A stretch of 64,000 bases of DNA from Perkinsus chesapeaki (taxonomy: Eukaryota; Perkinsozoa; Perkinsida; Perkinsidae): assembly GCA_013115145.1 (NCBI GenBank), contig JAAPAO010000011.1:62001-126000 (forward strand). Reading direction: 5' to 3'. Shown here in pieces: positions 9,985 through 21,427 of this stretch. Position 1 is the first letter of the stretch. Each line of letters opens with the position of its first letter. A program made the position numbers and the translations under genes. A model generated the notes under the pieces. It did no database searches, was not told where the DNA came from, and worked only from the letters and a program-made list of their open reading frames with translations.

Positions 9985-10612
9985 ATGGCCAAGGATACCT
10001 CGAGCCGCTGGAATGATGTGGCTGTTGTTGTGGGGCTGTCCCTATTCGCCTACTTTGTGTGAGCACACTGAGGGGGTTGCTCGGCGAATTTCTGAAGGAA
10101 ATTAGGTATGACGCTTATAGGGAATATAAAGCTAAGCGGGAGCAACAGGACTGGGAACGTTTGGTGGCTCGAATGACCGTCCCCGAGAAAGAAGGATGGA
10201 CGGTGAGGTCGTCGCTGTTGGTGGTTGCAGCGTAGCCTTACTGGGTCAGGTCGACGAGCTCAAGGCTTATGATGGTTCAGGGGAGACACCAATACTAATT
10301 GGGGTTAAAGGGAGGGTCTATAATGTGTGGACCAAGGCTGCTTTGTACGGTCCAGGGGGAGGGTGAGTCCTCAACGCGAGCCTGTAAGGAGCCTATTTGG
10401 TAGGTATCATATATTCGCTGGCCGCGACGCTTCTAGGTTATTAGCAAAGGGAATTCTGAAGGACTCCGAAGACGATGGGAATGTAGGCGCTCGGAAGGGT
10501 GAATGAACTATGGGTATCTTAGGAGCTTACTAAGCAAGAGCTTGATCAGCTGGATGATTGGGCATACATGTTCGAGGATAAGTACCCTTGTGTCGGCACC
10601 TTGGCGGCTTAA
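9985..10612 (+). CDS. Membrane-associated progesterone receptor-like (MAPR, cytochrome-b5-like haem domain)
   Basis: Family function: MAPR/PGRMC/Dap1 proteins bind haem through a b5-like domain and support cytochrome P450 and sterol metabolism on the ER. The N-terminus has one TM anchor (VAVVVGLSLFAYFV) and then a basic charged helix. The domain reads VDELKAYDGSGETP, ILIGVKGRVYNVW, YGPGGGYHIFAGRDASRLLA; the YGPGG...FAGRDASR signature and its tyrosine are diagnostic of MAPR. The C-terminal exon ELTKQELDQLDDWAYMF with KYPCVGTL matches the end of PGRMC proteins. There are four introns, including GTAGGCGC...CTTAG between DGN and ELT. Length about 155 residues, as usual for the family. It is followed 78 bp later by the polytopic membrane protein gene on the same strand. 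Confidence 0.85.
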
Positions 10613-10689
10613 ATGATTTGTTTCTAATTTATCATCCTTCCATTGCGTTTGTCAATACCCAAACGTTGGCAGGACTTCTGTGATAGGAT

Positions 10690-13600
10690 ATGTCATCGCT
10701 GGCCTCGAATGTGGGGTCGGAGGAACCGATGCCGATTGAGGAGACTGAGGCTTCCCAAGCCGGCGAGCCCGATGTAGTTAATCCTCTGGCGATAGTAGTG
10801 GAGGAGGTCGACATGAAGCAAGGTGAAGTAGCTGGTGAAGCAGTTAGTACGGCGACAGCACAGCGACATCATAAGGACAAGCATTATTATATATCACTGT
10901 GTAGGAAGGAATGGTGGCATTGGCGAACAAAGGTAGCGGAAGTATGGTAGGAATTACTTGAACTTTGGGAGCTCAGGGAGAGGTATACTGGAGCCCGTCA
11001 TCAATAACGGTTGATAAGGGGGACTATGTCAGCTTTGGATGGTATCCACCAGCGCCTCCTGGTGCTATGTTCCATAAGGAGCATCCATTAGAGGCCGACG
11101 ATAAGGATAAGCTGCTTATCGATGTAGATGTTGGTTACTATATCACTCCCCGCACTGTCAAATAGGTCATTTCGGCCGAGGAAGATGGTAGCCCTATGGA
11201 CCCAGCTGTGGCTCCGGTCTATAGTGGACAACCGCGCCTGGCAGGTAGGAGTCTGTGATGGTGGCACTTGGTTCTAGTGGCGCTGCAGGGACGTATACGT
11301 TTCACTTCAAGGAGCCAGGAAGGAGTGTTATCACTTCGACCAACAGAGACCTTCATTTGCGGTGCGAAATTAAAGTAAGTCATTAAAGCAGTCGGATTTC
11401 TGATGCCGATTTTTGCTTAGTGCCTTACCGATAAGCAGTGGAGGATCAATCGGACACTAAAGATATTGGGCGCCGTTCTGGCCTTGGCCTCCTTCATTGG
11501 AATTCTGGCCCTTATGAGTAACCAGCGGCCATACCACACTTTCCACAACTCTCTTTAGTTGTGGGAATCCCCAAGCTGTTTGAACCAATCATATCTTGTG
11601 ATTCGGCGAGGCAGTGGTGCCAGGTGCTCCAGGACATCCGGGAGGATACCGTAAATAGCTCCCTACCGGTGAGAAGTGCATCTGCCGACTCCCACGAAGT
11701 ATCTTCGCTCTGCCAGGTTACAGTGTTTGCTGCTATCATGGCTGTGGCGGCACCCGGCTTTGTAAACCTTTCCAGCTTCTCGTTTGCAGTATCAACTTAG
11801 ATACTCGGACGAGCGCTGTTCCTGGAGAGGCCGCTGCTAGCCACCTTCGGCCGGGGCTTTCATTCGAAGTGGTCCACCCTGATGACGCTGCTTCTCTATT
11901 TCCTCACCATCACCGTCATAGTGGTAGGCCATGGTGAGTGTATCTCAGTGATGATGAGTGCTAGATAACGAGTTTGTCGTGGACGTATCAAGTTCGGGTC
12001 ATCCGAGGTTGGGACGAGTTTCTACAAATACTGGATAAATTCGTGATGGAAATGAGTGAGTCCGCCACCACCAGCAGCATGCCTCCACCGTGCATGCACC
12101 GTCGCTCAGCATCCTCCCTGGATGCGATGGTTATCCTGCTGACGGAAGTCGTGAACAGACAGGATGTGCTGGACAAGTTGTCAGCGAGTGGGATTGACAT
12201 ATCAACGATAACGCACTCGCTTTTGGACGTTTATTCGACGGTAGCTGCTAAGTTGTTCGCATCCGTGAGGAACATTGGTGCTTCTAGGTTAGCGAGTCCT
12301 CCAAGCAGTTCTTGGAACAAGGCACGTCCCTCATGGTCTCCATTGTTCGGATACGACTGGGTGAGTCGCTGTACCTACCTACATCCTAGTCGAGCTCAAA
12401 TCTGATAGACCGTATTTTGTTCGTAGATTTGGCGTTTTGATCAGAAGCCGTTTTCGTTACTCCTTCCCTGGTATGCTTGACCCGCCTCAGGTTTCCTCTT
12501 TATTGGTGTCGAGATCTCCCTCCTTTGTATTGCCAGTGCCTTGGCGGTTATGGCAAGTCGAAGGTATCTTCACTGGTCGCTTGTTACCGCCTACGCGTAA
12601 GCTGTCTAATAGGTTCCAGCGCTTCGCCGCTGTAGAGGCTCTGCTGATGGTGGGGATTGTGTTCTCATCTCTAGCTGTTGTGACGAGCATGACCAGCTAC
12701 TTTCTGCTCGACCACACGTGAGCTCTCATTAGTGTTCAGGCCCGGTACTCTTTGGGCTAGGTACGACAAGGTGCTGGCTAAGCCAGTTGATGAGACAGGT
12801 AGCCCCTGTTGTCTAATAGAACTCATGCATGGAGCTCATCAGGCACGGCGACCACTATCGTCGGTGCAGCGCTGTCCTTCTGTTCAGCTGAAGATTTCAA
12901 TCTACCCTATCAGGATGTGGTAGGCTATTGGAATTGAATGACGCTGGTAGACGGTATGCAGGTGGCGCCATTAAGGAGTATTGTGAATGACTGCAGCGGC
13001 TGTAAAGTCCCGCAATGGGTGGTTCCTACTACCACGGGAGAGGTTCGGGAGTAAGGGAAGCAACAATGGTATCGGATAGAGCTGCGTTGTTATCTCAGTT
13101 TACTTGGTATAGTCTACGAGAACATCAATAATATACGCTCAGAGCTGTTCGTTGGGAGATACAACCTCTCAGCAGCGGACTCGGTGAGTGGGGATGGGTC
13201 CGCCTGCTGCTGTATGACGAATGCCATTGCCAGGCGGTGCTGGACGGCCTGGCGCAAGTGCTGCACATTACAGTGGAGCTGATCGAATGCTCTTCGCTGG
13301 ATGGGTAAGCAGCCCTTCGTCCTATACAGGGATTGTATGATTCTAATAAGATACATCCGAGCATCAATTGTGTCGCTTAAAGAGGACATCATCGACCCTC
13401 TCGAGGCACTGTCCGCTACAGATCTAACTCTATCATTGGTGAGCCCCTGTGCTGGTGTGACGCGTACCATTTTTGGTTCAGTTACAACTAGTGATGCTAG
13501 TGGCGTTCGTTGTGGCACGGTATATCTTTGACCGTCGGAGGAAGTACTGGTGGGAGGTCTCCAGCGGACGGTGGTTCCGGTTTCGGTTCTGCTACCACTC

Positions 13601-16079
13601 CCATAAGAAGCTTGTCGAAAGAAAGTAAACCCGACAGCATCTGTGATGAGATTAGTGATGGCGATGCAGGTACGGCGGAGTTCCCCCTGGTGGGCAGAGA
13701 TGGCAGCATCCCCCTCACAATGAGCTCACAATGCACCAGGCCATGTTCATGTGGACCATGGTGCGTCAGCGTGCTTACCGTTCGTCGCGAATCTTCCACA
13801 ATTCAGGCCGCATATGTCCTTCTGCTCTGCAATGCCTACATCACTGCTTCACTTGAGATGGTCGGGGGTGTGGTTGCTGTGGCCCAGCTCCTAACAGCGA
13901 TGGCTGGCCTCACATCGATAGCGTGGGTTGGTGTGGGTAAAGGCTGGCATGGCCGAATGTGGAGATCCAGTAAGAATAATGTGGCGCGCGGTCATCAACC
14001 TATGCAATAGGTCTGGTGCCTCGAGCTATAACAGTGGCATCTGCTGCAGCCACTACGATCATTTTGATCGTTACTGCGTAAGCGGGCTTTTCTCGGGAGG
14101 GTCCACTTTACCTTCTCACAGGGTGACCCACGCAGCTACCCTTGGAGACTGCAATAAGCAGACTGAGCAGTGTCCGATGTCCACATTAGTGTACCACAGT
14201 GAAGGTTAGTGGCGGCCTGTAGTGGATGGTTGTGAGGAAGCATGCATTCTGTCAGGCGTGTATTACGCTACGGTCATGGCCGTCATCGCCTTCGTCACAA
14301 CAGCACTATCAGAGCTTTCACTCGGTCCATGGTTCACCACGGCTGCTCTGACACTCAAGGAGATTGATGTGGCTGAGAGGCATCTAGGGTCCACCGATGT
14401 AAGGATACTAACTCGTACACGAATGACCTAAGGCTTCCACTAATCTACTCTAATCCACATTGGCGAGTTGTACAACGCAGCGTTGTCGAAGCTTCGGGAT
14501 CTGCCAGATTTAATTCCACTGTTCCTGCTCAGGATGAGTGAACGAATGGGTCTTCTGATTTCTCAGGCGATTGCAGAGGCTTTGCAGCTCCACACAAAAG
14601 GGCGCATTATGACAGCCATTATGGCACTCGTCTTCCCGTCCGCTTTGTTCGCTGGGATATGGGCTCTGTAAGGTCACCACTGCATTCTAATATTGATACT
14701 TTGCCGTTTCAGGGCTCGGGATCCATTGGTCTTCGATAACGTTGCCTTTTCTTCTCTCTCTGGTGGCGCGAGGTTCCGCCTAGGTGAGGACAGGTGACAG
14801 CTACCCTTACCACAAGTACGCGTTGTCAGGTCGAGAGCTCGTCACTAATGTGGACGTCTTGCCGGCACCAGTGGGGGAGCCAGGCGGTTGTAACGGGCTT
14901 GTGGCGAATTGCCAGAGGACTATTGCACAGGTGAGGCGGGGTTGTGATGTTAAGATTCTTACGAGGTTGACTAGATGACCTTCCCATCGACGCACAATAG
15001 CTTCTCTTCATTACAGGACAGGTATGTCCTACCCAATCACTACTTCAATATGAAACGACAGGTAAGTAATGCAATAAAGAATAACTCTTCATCACTTGTA
15101 ATGCTGTCAGTTGGAGCACGGTATTCGAGGGTTGCTTCTGGACATCTACCCCTTCAACAGTACATCGCAATCTCCACTGCAGCTCTGCCATGGAATGTGT
15201 ATCTTGGGCGCCTTAAACCTTAAGGATGAGATGCAAATGGTTGCAGACTGGCTGGCTGCCAATCCTAGAGAAGTGACCGCTGCTGTTGGCACCGCCGTCG
15301 GCCTAGACGTTGGTTTTGTAACAGGTTCTTCTGCTTGTTAACGAGTACTTTGGCGAGACATTCCAGGCATTGGAGGAGTCTATGCAGCCACTCATCCCCT
15401 ATATGTATGTCCACCCAGACTCTCAAAATGAGACCATGAGGATCCTGGGCTATGCTGTTCGCTCGCCATGGCCCACGCTACAGGAACTCATTGACAGCAA
15501 TAAAAGGGTATGGTGGAGCGAGGAGGAGATATCGTTGCCCGGAGCCTGATTTAGGTTATTCTTTTCGAGCAGCTAGATTGCTACACCCTTAACAACAACA
15601 CCTTTACTAATTGTCCAGCTTGGTGAGATTACGGTTATGAACTCGCGGTACAAGTTCATTTGCAGGGTTCACAACTTCTTTCAATACACCGCCGAGAACA
15701 ACTACTCCTGGCAGAGTCGAGAGATGCTCAACTGCACCATCAGCAACAGGAGTAAGAGTCCTCTCACTCATCGCGGTATTGCTCACTTTTAGGCAGCGAA
15801 TTCGAACTCATCACCGAGGACATCCTGGCATCAAACGATCTCACGACAGTGCAAAACCGCCTCATGTTTGTTAACCACTTCCTCTCTATTCCCGTGCCTT
15901 TGCCATTAACGGCTCTGCAAGTGAATAAAGATGAAGTGATGAGAGAGATGCTAGACAACTGCACAGCTTGGTGGAGCGGCCGTGTGCCCACTATGATTGC
16001 CGTCGATTACTGGTCGGTTGGCAACATAGCCCATGTCGTCCATGCCTATAACAAGGACCTTGCTACTGCGCCGCGTTAA
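10690..16079 (+). CDS. Large polytopic membrane protein with N-terminal cupredoxin-like segment
   Basis: Many short exons run on one strand to TAA 16077-16079. The N-terminus (MSSLASNVGSEEPMP) is acidic and shows no signal peptide. It is followed by a beta-rich segment, VYWSPSSITVDKGDYVSFGW and, after further exons, GTYTFHFKEPGRSVITST, patterned like a cupredoxin (SPxxITVxxGDxVxFxW ... GTYxFxF). Hydrophobic stretches suit TM helices at about 11455-11510, 11700-11760, 11860-11930, 12490-12560, 12640-12710, 13485-13530, 13850-13920, 14025-14085, 14260-14330 and 14600-14670. The last ~1.4 kb is Cys-containing and looks like an extracytoplasmic loop region. Layout with large loops recalls prominin-type proteins, but I see no family signature. 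Several junctions are uncertain, and the locus could be two adjacent genes. Confidence 0.5.
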
Positions 16080-16581
16080 TGTGCGGTTTTACACTGTTCT
16101 GTTCATAACCTTTACATGGCCGTCCATTTGCTTGTGCTATGCTGTTACCATCTTGTCAAGATTCGAGTTCAGTATATCTTAATAAAGATGACAAGGACGC
16201 CTGTCATAGATGATCGCGTTTTGCCGTCAACCGCGCCCGCCCGGCTAATCGATTTCATAAAATCCGTTAAGTGGGCTTTGCCAAGCATTGCAGTGCATAT
16301 TAAAGGCTCAAGTTGGCGATTTTCTAAGGCAGGAGGCTTCGGGCTTCTAAAAGCGAAGCGCTTAGCTGTCGCTGGTAGAGTATTTTTTATAGTACATTGT
16401 CATTGCCGCAGTGTGGCGTCTTACGCGTGCTGCTGTCCGTGCCTCCTCCTTCCACTCCAACTGCTCTTCGGCATCCAGAAGAGTAGTAAATCCTTTATGT
16501 GTCGGGGCTGGGGGTCATTGAGATATTGGATTCTTTTAGCTCTGCTCATTTCTAGTACCACAACCTCATCGAGGCTTAACC
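16080..16581. other. Intergenic upstream of valyl-tRNA synthetase
   Basis: About 500 bp. The long frame across it runs into the ValRS start in the wrong frame and does not look like protein. An AATAAAG near 16181 could be a polyadenylation signal for the upstream gene. Nothing else seen. Confidence 0.45.
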
Positions 16582-19500
16582 ATGTCCACAATGGAGAAGG
16601 ACGAGCTCGCAAAAGCTGTGCAACACCGCGCCGAGGCAGCCGCCACTGCGGACTACCACGCCGATCCTGAGAACCCTGAGGGTAGTCCATGGGCAGGGAT
16701 ATGGAGGTGGAGGATCGATAGCAGGTTTGAGCAAGTCTGCATTGAAGAAGTTAAAGAAGCAGGAGAAGGCTGGCAAGAAGAACAAAATGAGCAAGGAGGA
16801 GAAGGAGGCACTTTTCCAAGGTAGTAGTGCTATTGGGGATAGTGGTGGAGGAGAATACGGTATGGTCAGGCAAGAACAAGGGGAAGAAGGAAACGAAGAC
16901 TGTTCCTCAAAAAAAGCAGGCATACGTTAACAAGACCCCTGTTGGCGAAAAGAAGGACATGTCGGAGCCGATGGTAATGGGTTTACCAGGGATTGGGAAT
17001 TAATCTGAGAAATGGTCAGGCCGATTCTTACGACCCTGCGGCGGTCGAGTCTGCTTGGTATGACTGGTGGCGTAAGCAGGGATACTTCCACGCTGACGCC
17101 AAGAAGGCCATGAACACTGTGGACTCCCAGAAATTTGTCATGTGCCTTCCTCCCCCTAATGTCACCGGTAGGGAGGTGTACTGTGGCTGCTGGGTTTGGC
17201 GACAGTGGTGATGCTTGCTAGGTACTCTTCATCTTGGTCATGCTTTGATGTGCTGTATTGAGGACTGTATGACCAGGTGGCATCGGATGATGGGACATCA
17301 GACTTTGTGGATCCCTGGTACTGGAAATCGGCGGAGGTTCGATTCCGGGAGATGGTGTTTTTAATGCATAGGTACCGATCATGCCGGTATTGCTACTCAG
17401 TCTGTCGTCGAGAACTTGCTCTTGCGTGATGAGGGTCTCTCTAGACACGATTTGGGCCGCGAAAAGTACGCACTTGAATCTGCCTACGAAGGCTATTGTT
17501 TGGGATAGGTTCTTGGAGAAGGTGTGGGAGTGGAAGAACGAGAAGGGTGATACTATCTGCAAACAGATGGAACGCTTAGCGAGTAAGGGAGGCATGTCCG
17601 GTTAAGGTGGAGCTGTTGGGGTATAGGTTCATTGGATTGGGATCGTCAGTTTTTCACCATGGACGATAACCTCTCCACAGCTGTCAAGGAAGCCTTTGTA
17701 AGGAGGTTGAGTGTTGGTAGGGTTGAGTGTGTATTGACAGGTTCGGTTTTATGACGAAGGCAAGATCTACCGTGACACCAGGCTCGTTAACTGGTGCCCT
17801 TATCTTCGCACTGCCCTTAGTGATCTAGAGGTCGATCATATTGATATCGAGAAGAGGACTCTTCTTTCGGTAATAAAGGCTTCGACTGTAGTGTAGCATA
17901 TCACCAATAGGTTCCTGGTCTTCCCGATGCCAAGGTCGAGGTAGGCGTTTTGGTTGAATTTAAGTACCCCTTGAAGGAGGACCCTACCAAGTAGTCTCTG
18001 TTGGTCTGTTGTATTTAATGCCTGTGTAGGTTTGTCCATATTGCCACTACACGTCTTGAGACCATGCTTGGTGATGTAGCAGTAGCAGTGAACCCCAAGG
18101 ATACCCGTTTTACCTACCTTGTCGGCAAGGAGCTTGTCCATCCCTTCATTCCCGATAGGAAGATGGTCGTTATCGAGGATGATTATGTTTCTATGGACTT
18201 TGGTACCGGATGTGTCAAGATCACACCCGCTCATGATCCTAATGATTTTGCCATTGGTCGCCGCCACAACCTTCCCGAGATTAACATCCTTAATGATGAT
18301 GGTAAGGCTTCGGACGGGTGGGCTTGGACTTATTTTCGGACGAAATTTGGTATAATATCTGCACGTTAGCAACATTTTCGGTAGTCCGCGAACGGCCTTC
18401 CGTGAGGGGGGCAGAGGAATCCCTGTTACTAAGGTGACGGTCTGGTGTAAAGGTCTGCTTCAGGCACCATGAACGAGAACTGCGGTGAGTTTGCCGGCCA
18501 GCACCGCTTCGTTGCCAGAAGGACCGTAGAGGAGCGACTGAAGGAGCTCGGACTGTTCGTCGGCAAGACCGATAACGCTATGAAGGTATCTAAGGGAATC
18601 TTAGGTTGAAGGAAGCATTATGTGTAGGTGCCACTGTGCTCGAAGTCTAAGGATATCGTCGAGCCTGTTTTGAAGCCTCAATGGTGGATGGACTGCAGCA
18701 AGGAGGCCGCTCGTGGTGTAGGCCGCCCCAGCACTTGAAGGATCGAGGGATGTGGGGCTGCCGTGATAGGTCCAAGCTGTGAAGGAGGGCAAGTTGAAGA
18801 TCGAGCCCAGCTACTACGAGAGCACCTGGTTCAACTGGCTTGAGAACATCCGCGATTGGTGCATTTCCCGTCAGCTTTGGTGGGGCCATCGTATCCCTGC
18901 CTATAAGGTGGTGAAGCCATGCCAGACGGAGGATCAATGGTGAGCGGTGAATTCGGAGTTCTTGTAGATTGCCAATGTAGGGTTGTTGGTCGTGATGAGG
19001 AGGAGGCATTGTTGAGGGCTGCGGAGAAGCTTGGCATTCCCGAGAGCGAAATCGAACTCGCTCAGGATCCTGATGTCCTCGATACCTGGTAGGCGTTCCA
19101 TCGACCTTGCCGTCTGGGATTTTCTTCCAGGTTCTCGAGTGGCCTGTTGCCCATGTCCGCTCTCGGCTGGCCTAACATGGACACCGATGACATGAAGGCG
19201 TTCTTCCCCACCTCCGTTCTCGAGACCGGTCATGATATCCTGTTCTTCTGGGTGGCCCGTATGGTCATGATGTCCTTGGCCCTCACTGATGAGTTGCCCT
19301 TCCACACCATCTGTTTGCATGCTATGGTGATACCACTCTTCCCCCAACTCGTGCGCTCATGACCCCTCAGGTTCGCGATGCCCACGGCCGTAAGATGTCC
19401 AAGTCCCTCGGCAACGTTATCGATCCTCTGGAGGTCATGTCCGGCATTAGCCTCCCTGAGCTACAGGAGAAGCTCAAGCACGGTGCGTCATCTTTTACAC

Positions 19501-21054
19501 CTTTCTACCACCATGCACATGGCATTCAGGTAACCTCCCTGAGAGGGAGATCAAGAAGGCCATGAAGGGCCAAGAGAAGGACTTCCCCGACGGAATTCCC
19601 GAGTGCGGTTCTGATGCCTTGAGGTAGGATGCGGTGGTCTGTGGCTGTTTAGTATTGTTCCTTTGGTCAGGTTCGGTCTGCTGGCCTATACCGGCCAGGC
19701 CCGTAGTGTCAATCTTGACATTAACAGAGTTGTGTCCTACAGATACTTCTGCAATAAGTAGCAGCATGATAGAGCAGCAGAGGGAGGTTTATCGTTTGGT
19801 GGCAGGTTGTGGAATGTAATGAAGTTCGCTCTGCCAAACTTCGGTGACAACTTCAAGTCTACGGGCCTTCCTTTGGACGCCAAGCTCGAGTGGGAGGACA
19901 AGTGGATCCTTTCCAGGCAAGAAGACACGTTGCTTCCTTTCGCCCGGCTGATCACCTGCTTAGGCTCTCCGACGCCGCGGGCGCTGCGAACAGGGGCATC
20001 AAGGACTTCAGCTTCAGCGATGCTACTACGGCCACCTACAACTTCTGGCTCTACGATTTCTGTGACTACTACCTAGAGCTTGTAAAGAAGCGTTTCCGTG
20101 CTCTTGAGGGCACCGACTCTGAGGAACTTCGAGTTGCCAGGGAGGTAGGTTGACGACAAGGACGACGACCGTGAGGGGGCTGTGCAACGACTGAAGCGGC
20201 GGCACTCAGGTCCTCTACATCTGCCTTGATCGTGGTTTGAGGCTGCTTCATCCCCTGTTGCCTTTCGTCACTGAGGAGCTTTACCAGCGAATCCCTGACA
20301 GTGTCACCAAGGCCGAGTCCATCGTTGTTGCCGAGTAAGCAGACTCAAGCCTTTTTATTTCCCCTATGGTTGGCCTCAGTTACCCTCAACCGGTGATGTC
20401 CTGGAGGAACCTCGATGTAGAGGAGGAGATGGCGATCCTTCAAACCACCACTTCCTCCTTGAGGTAGTAGCCCTTCGATGGTTTTTATAAATAATGGCTG
20501 CCTGCTCAGGTCCCAAGCAGCCTCCCTCGGCCTGCCCCCGAAGGCCAGGCCGCATGCCTACATCCGTGCTGTGGACCCCGAGGCTCGTCGGGTGCTGCCC
20601 AAGATAGCCGATCACGTGGCCACTATGGCTAAACTGTCGTCGTTAAAGGTCATCGAGGATGCCAGCGAGGTTCCAGCAGGGTGAGTGGAATAGCTGTTGT
20701 CATCGGTCCGGCATTCCAATCGTGCAGAACAATCGCCAATGTGGTGTCGGAGCACGTGACCACCTTCATGGAGGTAGCCGGCTTAGTCGACCTCAGCGCC
20801 GAACTTAAGAAGATCGAGAAGAAGATGGGCATCACACAGCACAACTTGCAGACTTATGTCTCCAAGAGAGAGGTGATGTCATTATCACTACTGCTACAGT
20901 ACAGGGGTTGTGGTAGGTACCGGACTATGAGGAGAAGGTGCCTCCACAAGTAAGGCACGCCAACGCTGCCAAGGAGGAGTCCTATAGGGCAGAGCTTGCC
21001 GAGCAAGAGAAGGTTATTGCTCAGATCAAGGCAGCTATGGAGAGCACTGCATAG
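16582..21054 (+). CDS. VARS: Valyl-tRNA synthetase (cytosolic type)
   Basis: Charges tRNA-Val; class I synthetase with an editing domain. The start is [16 protein letters not shown], followed by a Lys-rich extension ([20 protein letters not shown]) typical of eukaryotic ValRS. The catalytic HIGH region reads PPPNVTG then TLHLGHALM across an intron (17168-17221). The editing domain includes [20 protein letters not shown] near 18200-18260. The zinc/IVEP region ([11 protein letters not shown]) and [16 protein letters not shown] follow, and KMSKS is at about 19390 ([14 protein letters not shown]). The anticodon-binding region and a C-terminal coiled coil ([14 protein letters not shown]) end at TAG 21052-21054. 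About twenty short introns interrupt it, many with GTAG donors. All catalytic motifs are present. Confidence 0.93.
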
Positions 21055-21427
21055 ATGCCGAAGCAACTGACGTTGATGCTGTTGTTACTGTAAAGTGCTG
21101 ATCGTTTACCGTTTCCTTTGTGTACTCATCATCATCCTCCTCTTCCCCGCCGTTCAATAACGGTAGAGGAACTGTTCCTATTGTTGTATTCATTAAAGAG
21201 GTGACCGTGGTTTGTATTATCTTGAGCAGTAGCACTAACCATACGCCTTCGCACGATAAAGGATAAACGATCGAGTTCAGTGGTCAATCTGGCGGAGCTA
21301 TCCCTCCTTCCCTCGCAGTTACTATTGTTTCTGCTGTGCCCCTTGGTGAAATCGTAGCTAGATCCTCGGGGTATTCTATCTGCAATACGTGCCAATACGT
21401 GTGGGATGTAGGATTGGTTTTATAGTC
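21055..21427. other. Intergenic between ValRS and the TPR gene
   Basis: About 370 bp with no convincing coding frame. Contains CTCATCATCATCCTCCTC-type low-complexity sequence near 21125 and an upstream region for the next gene. Confidence 0.4.

Noticed and set aside
16116-16670. A 184-residue plus-strand frame
   Set aside because: It overlaps the ValRS start in another frame, is rich in Cys/Leu/Arg without family resemblance, and lies in the spacer.
17330-17350. GGTTCGATTCCGG, a tRNA T-arm-like motif
   Set aside because: It lies inside a ValRS intron and I found no matching acceptor stem, anticodon arm or D arm around it.
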